Part shown: positions 34,616-42,816 of the stretch, piece after piece
Layout: every line of letters begins with the position of its first letter
Numbering within the stretch: position 1 is the first letter of the stretch
Origin: JBKCUI01 sp052161625
GTDB taxonomy: Bacteria; Planctomycetota; Planctomycetia; Pirellulales; Pirellulaceae
Length of the DNA: 64,000 nt
NCBI GenBank assembly: GCA_052161625.1
Contig: CP197412.1
Reading direction: 5' to 3' (one strand)
Program-made: the position numbers and the translations under genes
The notes under the pieces: generated by a model
Told to the model about the DNA's origin: nothing
Seen by the model: the letters and a program-made list of their open reading frames with translations, nothing else
Database searches by the model: none

Positions 34616-34705
34616 GACGGTAGACTGGGTGCTTGAGGCAGAGAGCTTGATGCAGTGGACCCCTAAGGCTGTGGGCCCTTAATGCTGGGATCCTTGATGA
34701 TTTGG

Positions 34706-36724
34706 TTACACTTTGAACAGATCGGGAGCATCCGATTGGCCATCGACAGCGGAGGGGCCCACCGGTCTGCGCATCATATCGATCGATTCGGAGTAAACCG
34801 TCACGGCATCGGCAGGTTGGAGTTCGATGCGCATCTGGGCGACGATCGATTCGCAGACGGCGGAGGAGGCGACCACTTCGATGCGCAAGTATTTGGAAAT
34901 GGGAGCGGCCGGTAGCGCCAAATCTTGCATGGAAGAAAACGTGCTGCGACCTTTGCATTCTTGGGAGGCAAAGGAGACGAGTTCAAAGGGATTGCAAATG
35001 GCCTCGATGCGATCTCCCAGCTCGATGGAGGCTAGAACTGTGAGTCGCCGCATACGAAGCAAACCACCCTTGCGGGTCGACATCGCGTGAGATGCAAACG
35101 CCGAATGGCTTTCCAGCCCGGTGATTTTCAGTTCCAGTCCCTCGCTCGTGAAAATCTCCTGCATTTCATGTAGTTTTTCCATCACGCTGCTATCGACGAT
35201 TTTGGTGTTGCTGAGGTCGATGGTTACGTTTTGATGTTGGACCAATCCGAGGTCTTCGATTTGGCGACGGAACGGGATCCAGTTCGAGAAAATAGCGGAC
35301 TGGTGCGCGTGGATGACGCAGCGATCTTCACCCTGTTGCTCCACCTCCAAATAGGGTTTGAATATCGACTTGAGCGGAACTCCGTTCGCGACGTGCAGGG
35401 CTATCTTGACTCCGATTCCGATCAAAATGCCAACTAAGAGGTCCGTCGCTAGAACCGCAATCAGCGTGATGACGAAGATCATGAGCTGCTCGCGTCCGAT
35501 CCGATACACGTTGATGAACTCGCGAGGGTGAGCCAAACGGTATCCCGTGTAGACCAGCATGGCCGCTAACGCGGAGAGGGGGATCAAATGGAGGAACATC
35601 GGGATCAGGCTGCAGCAGACCAGAAGAAAGACCCCGTGCCAAAGATTGGAGAACCGGGTTCGGGCGCCGTTGTCGACATTTGCACGACTGCGGACGATTT
35701 CGGAGATCATGGGCAATCCTCCGATCGCGGCAGCAGCCGCATTGGCAACCCCTACCGCCATGAGATCCCTGTCCAGATTCGATTTGCGTTTGAAGGGATC
35801 CAGCAGGTCGACGGCTTTCGCGCTCAAGAGCGATTCGAGGCTCCCGATGATGAAGAAAAGAAAGACCCACCACCAAGCCTTGGGCTGCCCTAATGCTTGG
35901 AAGTCGGGTGTCTGGAATTGATGAAACAGACCGAACAATTCTCCGGAGATAGGAACCAGGTATTGGTCGCCGAGTTGGTATTCGTGATTGACCAAGTAAT
36001 ACGAGTGTTGGTGTAGCAATTGGAGCCAGATACCCATCGGGATCGAAACGGCCAACACGATCAACGGGGAGGGGACAGGCTTGAGCCATGGCATCCTTGC
36101 TCCCAGCATGGGCCAAAGAAACATGATGCCCAAACTGGTGATTCCAATTCCTGCGATAGCGGGGTTCGCCTCCAAAATGAAATGTGGAATCTCTTGAAGC
36201 AGTTCCAGCGGTTCTCCTTTCGCGCTGACTCCCAGCGCGACCGGGAACTGCTTGAGCATGATGATGACCCCTATCGCGGCAAGCATTCCGTGAACGGCAG
36301 CGCTGGGGAAAAAGTCTCCGATAATCCCACCACGAAAGAGCCCAAACGCGAACTGGAGGCACGCTGCAGCCAACGCTACAGCAAGTGTCGCGCGGTAAGC
36401 AGCCGTATCCGCATCGCTAAAGATCGAATCGCCGTCCCCTCCGAACGATTGGATGCACCCGAGAACGATCACGATCAAGCCGGCCGCAGGGCCTTTGATG
36501 GTCAATTCGCTGTTGCTAAGTAGAGGTGTGAGCAGCGCGCCGACGATGGCGGTGAAGATACCCGCTTGGGGTGGAAAACCGCTGGCTAGTGAAATCCCCA
36601 GGCAGAGTGGGAGGGCGATGAGAAAGACTAGAAATCCGGAGAGGATGTCGTTTCGAAAGTATTTCCGGAAGCCGTGGAAATCGCCATGCGGTGTTGCAGG
36701 GTCGGTAGGAGAGGTCGAAGACAT
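34706..36724 (-). CDS. SulP-family anion transporter with STAS domain
   Basis: 672 residues, about 10-12 membrane helices followed by a STAS domain. Marks are FRNDILSGFLVFLIALPLCLG and SGFPPQAGIFTAIVGALL (SulP signature), SELTIKGPAAGLIVIVLG, IGSLESLLSAKAVDLLDP, MAVGVANAAAAAIGGLP, and a STAS core VTIDLSNTKIVDSSVMEKLHEM. Family members carry sulfate, bicarbonate or other anions, often with Na+ or H+; the substrate is unclear. About 100 residues after STAS form an extra soluble C-terminal part with an ACT-like or repeat-like feel that I do not recognise. I chose the ATG at 36724; an earlier one (36760) adds twelve residues. Confidence 0.9.
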   Translation of the reverse strand: MSSTSPTDPATPHGDFHGFRKYFRNDILSGFLVFLIALPLCLGISLASGFPPQAGIFTAIVGALLTPLLSNSELTIKGPAAGLIVIVLGCIQSFGGDGDSIFSDADTAAYRATLAVALAAACLQFAFGLFRGGIIGDFFPSAAVHGMLAAIGVIIMLKQFPVALGVSAKGEPLELLQEIPHFILEANPAIAGIGITSLGIMFLWPMLGARMPWLKPVPSPLIVLAVSIPMGIWLQLLHQHSYYLVNHEYQLGDQYLVPISGELFGLFHQFQTPDFQALGQPKAWWWVFLFFIIGSLESLLSAKAVDLLDPFKRKSNLDRDLMAVGVANAAAAAIGGLPMISEIVRSRANVDNGARTRFSNLWHGVFLLVCCSLIPMFLHLIPLSALAAMLVYTGYRLAHPREFINVYRIGREQLMIFVITLIAVLATDLLVGILIGIGVKIALHVANGVPLKSIFKPYLEVEQQGEDRCVIHAHQSAIFSNWIPFRRQIEDLGLVQHQNVTIDLSNTKIVDSSVMEKLHEMQEIFTSEGLELKITGLESHSAFASHAMSTRKGGLLRMRRLTVLASIELGDRIEAICNPFELVSFASQECKGRSTFSSMQDLALPAAPISKYLRIEVVASSAVCESIVAQMRIELQPADAVTVYSESIDMMRRPVGPSAVDGQSDAPDLFKV

Positions 36725-36822
36725 GATTGAAGTGATTCCTAACGATTCGCCGTTGTGCACCGTCTCTTCGGCGTTCGCTGAAACAGGGGGCTGGCTGCAT
36801 TGGGGCGTTCGCTAGAGAGACA

Positions 36823-37209
36823 CTATCGAATTCGATAGGCGGCGTCCATGAGGCGCTCGATCTTTTCCGCGAGCACTTGCAATCGAAATGGTTTGCGAAG
36901 AACTTCGGGGGTTCGCAACGCTAAGGCCCGCGCGACGATGTTGTCATCCAGTTCCGCTGACATCAGTATGCAAGGCATATCGGGATGTTGAGAACGAACT
37001 GTTTCCAATGTCCCGAGCCCGTCGAGCCGGGGCATATGGACATCCATCAGCGCTAGATGGATGTTGCCGTGCTGGATCACGTGGAGAGCTTCTATTCCAT
37101 CAGCCGCCAAGACCGGCGCGTAGCCGCGACGGGTCAATGCGTCCGCCAGGGACAATCGAAAATCTCGATCGTCGTCTGTGATTAATACGTTGGGATGGGT
37201 AAGTTGCAT
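36823..37209 (-). CDS. Single-domain response regulator (CheY-like receiver)
   Basis: 128 residues comprising only a receiver domain. The acidic pocket is ITDDDRDF, the phospho-acceptor Asp lies in LALMDVHMPRLDGL (about residue 55), the switch Ser is in CILMSAELDD and the conserved Lys is in VLRKPFRLQVL. The C-terminus has a helix and no DNA-binding domain. Its kinase is not nearby. It is on the same strand as, and 98 bases upstream of, the SulP gene. Confidence 0.93.
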   Translation of the reverse strand: MQLTHPNVLITDDDRDFRLSLADALTRRGYAPVLAADGIEALHVIQHGNIHLALMDVHMPRLDGLGTLETVRSQHPDMPCILMSAELDDNIVARALALRTPEVLRKPFRLQVLAEKIERLMDAAYRIR

Positions 37210-37349
37210 GGCTGGGTGCCAAGGATTGCTCTTCCAAAATCGCCGGGCTGATTCCGGCTAGCAATTATGGTTTACGCTTATGGGCGAATCAAACCCGGTT
37301 GGGCGGAAACGTACTGTTTGTGGCGAAATTACCAAGGATTCAGGAAGCG

Positions 37350-38516
37350 ATGGCGGGTCCGTATTCGTTATGGGGGGAGTTGGACAGTGCCTTGCAACGA
37401 CGGGAAGAGGCAGGTTTGCTTCGCCGCGTTTCGACGTGGACGCCTCGTTCGGCCCGGTGGGTGGTGGAGCCCCATGGCAGGGGCTTGGTTCACTTTGGGG
37501 CGAATGATTATCTGGCTTTGAGCTGGGAGCCTCGTGTGAGAGAGGCCGTTGCTGACCCGCGCACGGGGCGATATGGCGCGGGAGCAAGTCCTTTGCTGAC
37601 CGGGCACACCGAGGCACATGACGCGTTGCGACTCCGGCTTGCGGCGATGGCACGCAGCGAAGGAGCTTTGCTTTTTTCAAGTGGATATGCGGCGAATGTG
37701 GGGGTGGTGAGCGCTCTGGCGAGCAACGAGGACGTCTTGTTTAGCGATCGGCTCAACCACGCGAGCTTGATCGATGGCTGTCGCCTCAGCCGAGCGAGAG
37801 TAATCGTTTATCCCCATAAGGATCTCGAAACGTTGCGAGCCTTGGTGTGTCGGCATCGTGGGGAGGGGCGACGCGCATGGATCGTAACCGATTCGGTTTT
37901 CAGCATGGATGGCGATGTGGCTCCCGTTGAACGGCTCGAAGCGATAGCTGAGGAATACGACCTTGGTTTGATTGTCGACGAAGCGCATGCGACCGGGGTG
38001 TTTGGGGAACGCGGAGGTGGGGTGCTCGAGGAGCGAAGCTGCCTATCAGACCGATGGATCAAAGTTGGGACGCTGAGCAAAGCGATAGGGTGTTCGGGAG
38101 GTTTTGTAGCGGGGCCAGATGTTCTGATTCGGTATTTGGAGAACGCCGCGCGCTCGTTCCTTTACAGCACATCGTTGCCGCTCGGACATTGTCGAGCCGC
38201 CGCCGTCGCGGTGGATTTGCTGGGTTCGATGGCAGCGGAACGGATGGCATTGCGACTTGCCTCCCAGTCGCTTCGCGATCGATTGCGGAGAATGGGGCAC
38301 CAAGTGGGAGAGGGGGACAGCCCCATCGTTCCGATTTATGCCCCATCGGTGCCCGATGTCGTGGCTTGGAGTCAACGGTTGGCGGAGGCTGGTTTTTATG
38401 TCCCTGCCATACGACCTCCAACGGTACCGGAGGGAGGAAGCTTGTTGCGCGTGAGTTTGAATATCGCCCACACTCCCCAGGACCTAGACGGCTTGGTCGA
38501 AGCATGTCGTTTTTGA
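37350..38516 (+). CDS. bioF: 8-amino-7-oxononanoate synthase-like PLP enzyme
   Basis: 388 residues of the alpha-oxoamine synthase family. The PLP lysine sits in KVGTLSKAIGCSGGFVAG (SK), with VHFGANDYLALS, YGAGASPLLTGHTEAHDAL, FSSGYAANVGVVSAL, DRLNHASLIDG, IVDEAHATGVFG and the C-terminal LLRVSLNIAHTPQDL. BioF condenses pimeloyl-ACP/CoA and alanine in biotin synthesis; the closely related KBL and SPT enzymes cannot be fully excluded. No other biotin genes are here. I chose the ATG at 37350 (MAGPYSLW), with AGGA just upstream; upstream in-frame starts reach 37299. Confidence 0.88.
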   Translation: MAGPYSLWGELDSALQRREEAGLLRRVSTWTPRSARWVVEPHGRGLVHFGANDYLALSWEPRVREAVADPRTGRYGAGASPLLTGHTEAHDALRLRLAAMARSEGALLFSSGYAANVGVVSALASNEDVLFSDRLNHASLIDGCRLSRARVIVYPHKDLETLRALVCRHRGEGRRAWIVTDSVFSMDGDVAPVERLEAIAEEYDLGLIVDEAHATGVFGERGGGVLEERSCLSDRWIKVGTLSKAIGCSGGFVAGPDVLIRYLENAARSFLYSTSLPLGHCRAAAVAVDLLGSMAAERMALRLASQSLRDRLRRMGHQVGEGDSPIVPIYAPSVPDVVAWSQRLAEAGFYVPAIRPPTVPEGGSLLRVSLNIAHTPQDLDGLVEACRF

Positions 38517-38845
38517 CAGTTTGCTGGCGGTGCCTGGTGCCTTGATAGTTGCAAGTCTATAGACGGTATAGGTTTAAGGCCATTCTTTTTCGGCTGGCAC
38601 ACGGATTGCTCAGTGTTGAGTCTCCCTGGCGGAGACTGCCAAAACTGGCTGATTTCGTTTTTTCAGTTGAGGCGTCATTGGCTAGGGACCCATTCCCTAT
38701 GCAGGCGTCCGTACAAGTTCAAGTCGAGCGTGAACAGGCTTTCCCTCCCGATTGATGGCTAGGGTGGCCCGCCGACCGGCAGGGTTGGCGATCAGGCAAA
38801 TATTCAGTTCGTTGGTAATCACCGACACATCGCAAGGAGTTCAAC
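38517..38845. other. Intergenic region upstream of groEL1
   Basis: About 329 bases. It holds a perfect inverted repeat AGTCTCC/GGAGACT (38619-38637), a following GCCA/TGGC hairpin and a T run (38658-38663) that may end bioF transcription. It ends in AAGGAG (38834-38839), six bases before the groEL1 GTG. I looked for the CIRCE (HrcA) operator TTAGCACTC-N9-GAGTGCTAA and did not see it. No convincing promoter was recognised. Confidence 0.6.
38619..38663 (+). terminator. Possible terminator after bioF
   Basis: Two small stems (7-bp AGTCTCC/GGAGACT, then GCCA/TGGC) precede six T at 38658-38663 about 100 bases after the bioF stop. The T run is eight bases beyond the second stem, so this is a weak terminator candidate. 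Confidence 0.35.
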
Positions 38846-40543
38846 GTGGCAAAGCAAATGGTATTTGATGACGAAGCGCGTCAGCCGTTATTGGCTGGTG
38901 TTTCGAAGCTAGCAAGAGCGGTTCGCAGCACCTTGGGACCTCGCGGTCGCAATGCGGTGCTCGACAAGGGCTGGGGCTCGCCAAAGATCACTAAGGACGG
39001 TGTCACGGTTGCAGAAGAGATCGAGTTGGATGACCCTTACGAGAACTTGGGCGCCCAGTTGGTGAAGGAGGCGGCCAGCAAGACGAATGACGTCGCTGGT
39101 GATGGAACGACGACTGCGACGGTCTTGGCGGAAGCGATTTTCCGCGAAGGTTTGAAGATGATCGCTTCGGGTGCTGACCCGATGTCCCTGTCGCGAGGGA
39201 TTGCAAAGGCGGTGGAAGTCGTGAAGGGAGAGATTGACAGGATCGCAATTCCGATCGACGCTAAGAGCAAGAAGGAGATCAAGCAGGTTGCGACGATCGC
39301 CGGAAATAACGACCCAACCATTGGCGACGTTCTCGCCGAGGCCTTCATCAAGGTTGGAAAAGATGGCGTCATCGCTGTGGAAGAGGGACGTGGCAGCGAA
39401 ACGACGGTGGAAGTCGTCGAGGGGATGCAGTTCGACCGCGGTTTCCTCTCCCCTCACTTTGTCACCAATCAAGACGAAGTGACCGTGGAGCTTGAGGATT
39501 GCTATATTCTCATCCACGAAGAGAAGATCAGCAACAACAAGAAGCTCATTCCTATTTTGGAGGCGATCAGCAAGGCGAAAAAGCCGTTGTTGATTATCGC
39601 CGAAGATATCGATGGGGATGCGTTGGCGACGTTGGTTATCAATAAAATGCGAGGCATCCTTAGTGTGGCTGCCGTCAAGGCTCCTGGTTATGGCGATCGA
39701 CGCAAGGCGATTTTGGGAGACATTGCTTCTTTGACCAACGGCAAGGCCATCTTTAAGGATCTTGGGATCGATTTGGAGTCGGTCAAGCTTACCGATTTAG
39801 GCAGGGCCAAGAAGATTTCGATCACCAGCGAGAACACCGTCATTATCGGTGGGGCTGGGAAGAAGGATGCGATCGAAGGACGTGTCGCTCAGATCCGTCG
39901 AGAGATTGACAACACCGACAGCGATTACGATCGCGAAAAGCTCCAAGAGCGTTTGGCCAAGCTGGCTGGTGGTGTTGCGCAGATCAACGTTGGGGCTGCG
40001 ACCGAAACGGAAATGAAGGAACGCAAAGCGTTGCTTGACGATGCGAAGGCAGCGACCCAAGCCGCGTTGGATGAAGGGATCGTTCCTGGTGGTGGTGTTG
40101 CGTTGCTCCGATGCGAAGCCGCATTGAAGAAACTTACCTTGGAAGGGGACGAGAAGTTCGGGGCGATGATTATCGCGAATATTCTCGATTACCCACTCCG
40201 TTCGATTGCCAACAACGCAGGCTTGGATGGCGCCGTTGTGGTCAATCGTGTTCGCCAGCAAAAAGAGCGAACCGAAGGATACGACGCCAATGCGAACAAG
40301 TATGTCGACATGATCAAGGCAGGGATTATCGATCCGGCCAAGGTTGTGAAGACAGCTTTGAGCAATGCTGCATCGGTCGCATCGCTGTTGCTGACCACCG
40401 AGTCGCTCATCACGGAGATTCCGAAGGAAGAAGAGCCTGCAGGTGGCGGACACCACGACCATGATCACGGAATGGGTGGCATGGGCGGAATGGGTGGCAT
40501 GGGAGGTATGGGCGGAATGGGTGGCATGGGCGGCATGATGTAA
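38846..40543 (+). CDS. groEL: Chaperonin GroEL, copy 1 (with GGM tail)
   Basis: 565 residues starting at a GTG with AAGGAG six bases upstream. It has the chaperonin ATPase signature (DVAGDGTTTATVLAEAI), LGPRGRNAVLDKGWGSPKITKDG near the N-terminus, and the DEGIVPGGGVALLRCEAAL block. The C-terminus is a His-rich stretch followed by repeated GGM (about seven units), the flexible tail that lies inside the GroEL cavity. The LGPRGRN and KGWGSPKI variants differ from standard GroEL (LGPKGRN, KSFGAPTI), which I regard as planctomycete divergence. It is followed by groES after 110 bases and a second groEL. Confidence 0.97.
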   Translation: MAKQMVFDDEARQPLLAGVSKLARAVRSTLGPRGRNAVLDKGWGSPKITKDGVTVAEEIELDDPYENLGAQLVKEAASKTNDVAGDGTTTATVLAEAIFREGLKMIASGADPMSLSRGIAKAVEVVKGEIDRIAIPIDAKSKKEIKQVATIAGNNDPTIGDVLAEAFIKVGKDGVIAVEEGRGSETTVEVVEGMQFDRGFLSPHFVTNQDEVTVELEDCYILIHEEKISNNKKLIPILEAISKAKKPLLIIAEDIDGDALATLVINKMRGILSVAAVKAPGYGDRRKAILGDIASLTNGKAIFKDLGIDLESVKLTDLGRAKKISITSENTVIIGGAGKKDAIEGRVAQIRREIDNTDSDYDREKLQERLAKLAGGVAQINVGAATETEMKERKALLDDAKAATQAALDEGIVPGGGVALLRCEAALKKLTLEGDEKFGAMIIANILDYPLRSIANNAGLDGAVVVNRVRQQKERTEGYDANANKYVDMIKAGIIDPAKVVKTALSNAASVASLLLTTESLITEIPKEEEPAGGGHHDHDHGMGGMGGMGGMGGMGGMGGMGGMM

Positions 40544-40581
40544 TGCTGGCCTGAGCTGCCTCGATGAATGGATAGCATCAA

Positions 40582-40609
40582 GCGTCGCGTCACCGATCGA
40601 TTGCGACGC
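40582..40609 (+). repeat. 7-bp inverted repeat between groEL1 and groES
   Basis: GCGTCGC (40582-40588) and GCGACGC (40603-40609) form a perfect stem with a 14-base loop between groEL1 and groES; an A-rich stretch follows and there is no U tract, so it is not a simple terminator. It could be an RNA-processing or stability element. Confidence 0.5.
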
Positions 40610-40653
40610 ATTTCAAAAAATATCAACACAATTCAATACAAGGGTAAATCAAC

Positions 40654-40950
40654 ATGGCAAAAGTTAACCTCCGTCCGCTCGATGACCGTGTCGTTGTTCA
40701 ACCGATGGAAGCAGAAGAGACCACCGCAGGGGGCATTGTTCTACCGGATTCTGCGAAGGAAAAGCCACAGCGTGGAAAGGTCGTCGCAGTTGGGCCTGGC
40801 AAATTGCTGGACAACGGTGTGCGAGCCGCTTTGAGTGTTTCCGTTGGAGACGAAGTGATCTTCGGCAAGTACGGCGGAAGCGAAGTAGAAGTAGATGGTG
40901 TTGAGTACAAGATCCTTCGCGAGAGCGATGTTCTTGCCAAGCTCGCGTAA
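40654..40950 (+). CDS. groES: Co-chaperonin GroES
   Basis: 98 residues, the usual GroES size. Visible motifs: LRPLDDRVVVQPMEAEETTAGG, the mobile-loop region IVLPDSAKEKPQRGKV, GDEVIFGKYGGSEVEVDG and the C-terminal ILRESDVLAKL. It caps the GroEL ring and closes the folding chamber. It lies between two groEL genes. A small hairpin and seven T overlap its stop and follow it, so groEL2 may be expressed at a lower level from the same message. Confidence 0.98.
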   Translation: MAKVNLRPLDDRVVVQPMEAEETTAGGIVLPDSAKEKPQRGKVVAVGPGKLLDNGVRAALSVSVGDEVIFGKYGGSEVEVDGVEYKILRESDVLAKLA

Positions 40951-40969
40951 GGCGACGCTTCGTTTTTTT
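40939..40969 (+). terminator. Terminator-like hairpin between groES and groEL2
   Basis: AAGCTCGC pairs with GCGACGCTT (one bulged base) around GTAAG, followed by CG and seven T (40963-40969). The stem overlaps the groES stop codon. It may be a partial terminator separating groES from groEL2. Confidence 0.55.
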
Positions 40970-41008
40970 CAATCATCGCATCAAACCTACGACAAGGATT
41001 AACTAAGC

Positions 41009-42628
41009 GTGGCAAAGCAATTACTATTTGACGATCAAGCCCGTGCGAGAATGTTGCAAGGGGTTGAGAAGCTGGCAGACGCGGTCGCCGTCACGATGGG
41101 CCCTACCGGCCGCAACGTGATTATCGATAAGAGCTTCGGCGGTCCGACCGTTACCAAAGATGGTGTGACGGTAGCCAAGGAAATCGAACTTGAGGATCGC
41201 TTCGAAAACATGGGCGCGAAGCTCGTGGTCGAAGTCGCTCAAAAGACCAGCGATTTGGCAGGAGACGGGACGACGACAGCAACCGTTCTCGCTCGCGCCA
41301 TTTTCAAAGAAGGTCTCCGCAACATTGCAGCAGGGAGCAATCCCTCTGCGATCCGCCGAGGAATCGACAAGGCCGTGGAAGCGGCTTCGGAAAAGCTGCA
41401 GGAGATGGCCAAGCCCGTCAGCAACCGAGACGAAGTCGCGAACGTTGGAGCTATCTCTGCGAACAACGATATGTCCATCGGTTCACTTCTCGCCGAGGCG
41501 CTGGAGCGAGTTGGCAAGGACGGTGTGATCACCGTTGAAGAAGGCAAGACTGCTCAGACAACCGTGGAATATGTCGACGGGATGCAGTTCGACAAGGGCT
41601 TTGTATCCCCTTACTTCATCAATACGCCAGCCGACATGAGCTGCACGTTCGACAATGCCCTGATTCTCCTTTATGAAAAGAAGATCAGCAACATTCGAGA
41701 TTTGGTTCCAGTGTTGGAAAAAGCCAGCGCTTCGGGCCAACCGCTCTTGATCGTCGCAGAAGACGTGGATGCAGAAGCATTGACGTTGTTGGTTGTGAAC
41801 AAACTGCGTGGCACGTTGAATGTTTGTGCCGTCAAGGCACCTGGGTTCGGCGATCGCCGCAAGGCGATGTTGGGAGATATTGCGGTCCTCACCGGTGGTA
41901 CCTTCATCAGTGACGATTTGGGTATTCAATTGGAGAAGATCTCGTTGGAGCATCTCGGTCGCGCGAAGAAGGTCGTTGTCGATAAGAACAACACGACCAT
42001 CGTCGAAGGTGGCGGGGATCGCAAGTCCATCGATCAACGCGTATCTCAGATCCGAGCTCAAATCGATCAAACCGACAGCGAGTACGACAAGGAAAAGTTC
42101 CAAGAGCGACTGGCGAAGCTGGCTGGCGGCGTTGCCGTTATCAGCGTTGGCGCCGAAACCGAAGCGGACATGAAGCAAAAGAAGGCTCGTGTTGAAGACG
42201 CTTTGCACGCGACGCGAGCTGCAGTCGAAGAAGGCATTCTCCCAGGTGGTGGAGTTGCGTTGATTCGCTGCCGCGAAGCGGTGAAGGCCGTCGTTGACAG
42301 CCTGAAGGATGACGAGCGAACGGGTGCAGGCATCATTCTCCGCGCTTTGGAAGCTCCACTCCGTCAAATCGCTGACAATGCGGGTATCGACGGGAGCGTG
42401 GTTGCCGACGAAGTCAGCCAAAAGCCTTTGACCCACGGTTACGACGCGAACAAGGGTGAGTATGTGGACATGCTCAAGTCGGGGATTATCGATCCTGTGA
42501 AGGTGGTCCGAACGGCGCTTGCCAATGCGGCGAGCATCTCCGGTCTGCTTCTAACGACCGAAGCGTTGGTAACCACCTACGACAAGGAAGACAAAAAGAA
42601 GCGTAGGGTTGAAGGCTCGATCAACTAG
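41009..42628 (+). CDS. groEL: Chaperonin GroEL, copy 2 (no GGM tail)
   Basis: 539 residues beginning at a GTG with AAGGA ten bases upstream. It keeps the ATPase core (DLAGDGTTTATVLARAI), VTMGPTGRNVIIDKSFGGPTVTKDG and GILPGGGVALIRC, closer to standard GroEL than copy 1. The C-terminus is different: instead of the GGM repeats it ends in a short basic EDKKKRRVEGSIN. Because the GGM tail tunes the cavity, the two copies may have different clients or rates. A strong terminator follows 90 bases downstream, before dnaJ. Confidence 0.97.
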   Translation: MAKQLLFDDQARARMLQGVEKLADAVAVTMGPTGRNVIIDKSFGGPTVTKDGVTVAKEIELEDRFENMGAKLVVEVAQKTSDLAGDGTTTATVLARAIFKEGLRNIAAGSNPSAIRRGIDKAVEAASEKLQEMAKPVSNRDEVANVGAISANNDMSIGSLLAEALERVGKDGVITVEEGKTAQTTVEYVDGMQFDKGFVSPYFINTPADMSCTFDNALILLYEKKISNIRDLVPVLEKASASGQPLLIVAEDVDAEALTLLVVNKLRGTLNVCAVKAPGFGDRRKAMLGDIAVLTGGTFISDDLGIQLEKISLEHLGRAKKVVVDKNNTTIVEGGGDRKSIDQRVSQIRAQIDQTDSEYDKEKFQERLAKLAGGVAVISVGAETEADMKQKKARVEDALHATRAAVEEGILPGGGVALIRCREAVKAVVDSLKDDERTGAGIILRALEAPLRQIADNAGIDGSVVADEVSQKPLTHGYDANKGEYVDMLKSGIIDPVKVVRTALANAASISGLLLTTEALVTTYDKEDKKKRRVEGSIN

Positions 42629-42662
42629 CACCGTTTTTCGGTTCTAGGGATCTATCCGATCG

Positions 42663-42712
42663 ATCCAGGGGCTTGCATGCGACATGCAGGCCCTGGGGAC
42701 TTTGCGTCCCGA
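42663..42712 (+). repeat. Hairpins between groEL2 and dnaJ
   Basis: A long near-perfect stem begins CCAGGGGCTTGCATG and is mirrored by CATGCAGGCCCTGG (one bulge, 3-base loop). It is followed directly by a smaller GGGAC/GTCCC stem. Neither has a U tract. They precede the terminator at 42721. Confidence 0.65.
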
Positions 42713-42720
42713 AGCCAAGC

Positions 42721-42765
42721 GGTCATTCGCAATCGCAATGCGCGGTTTGCGAATGGCCCTTTTTT
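42721..42765 (+). terminator. Rho-independent terminator after groEL2
   Basis: GGTCATTCGCAA (42721-42732) pairs with TTGCGAATGGCC (42747-42758), 12 pairs with one G-U, around a 14-base loop, followed by C and six T (42760-42765). A strong terminator for groEL2, implying a separate promoter for dnaJ in the next 50 bases or read-through. Confidence 0.85.
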
Positions 42766-42816
42766 ATGTCCGGTTCTCGATAGTCGCGAGAATTTCGCCG
42801 CGGGAAGAGTTGTACA

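Noticed and set aside
35328..36362. A 344-codon minus-strand frame overlapping SulP in another frame
   Set aside because: Shadow of the transporter; Arg/His/Pro-rich with no hydrophobic helices.
38517..38845. CIRCE/HrcA operator upstream of groEL1
   Set aside because: Searched for TTAGCACTC and its inverted partner; not present. The AGTCTCC inverted repeat does not match.
41483..42436. A 317-codon minus-strand frame opposite groEL2
   Set aside because: Antisense of a highly conserved chaperonin gene.
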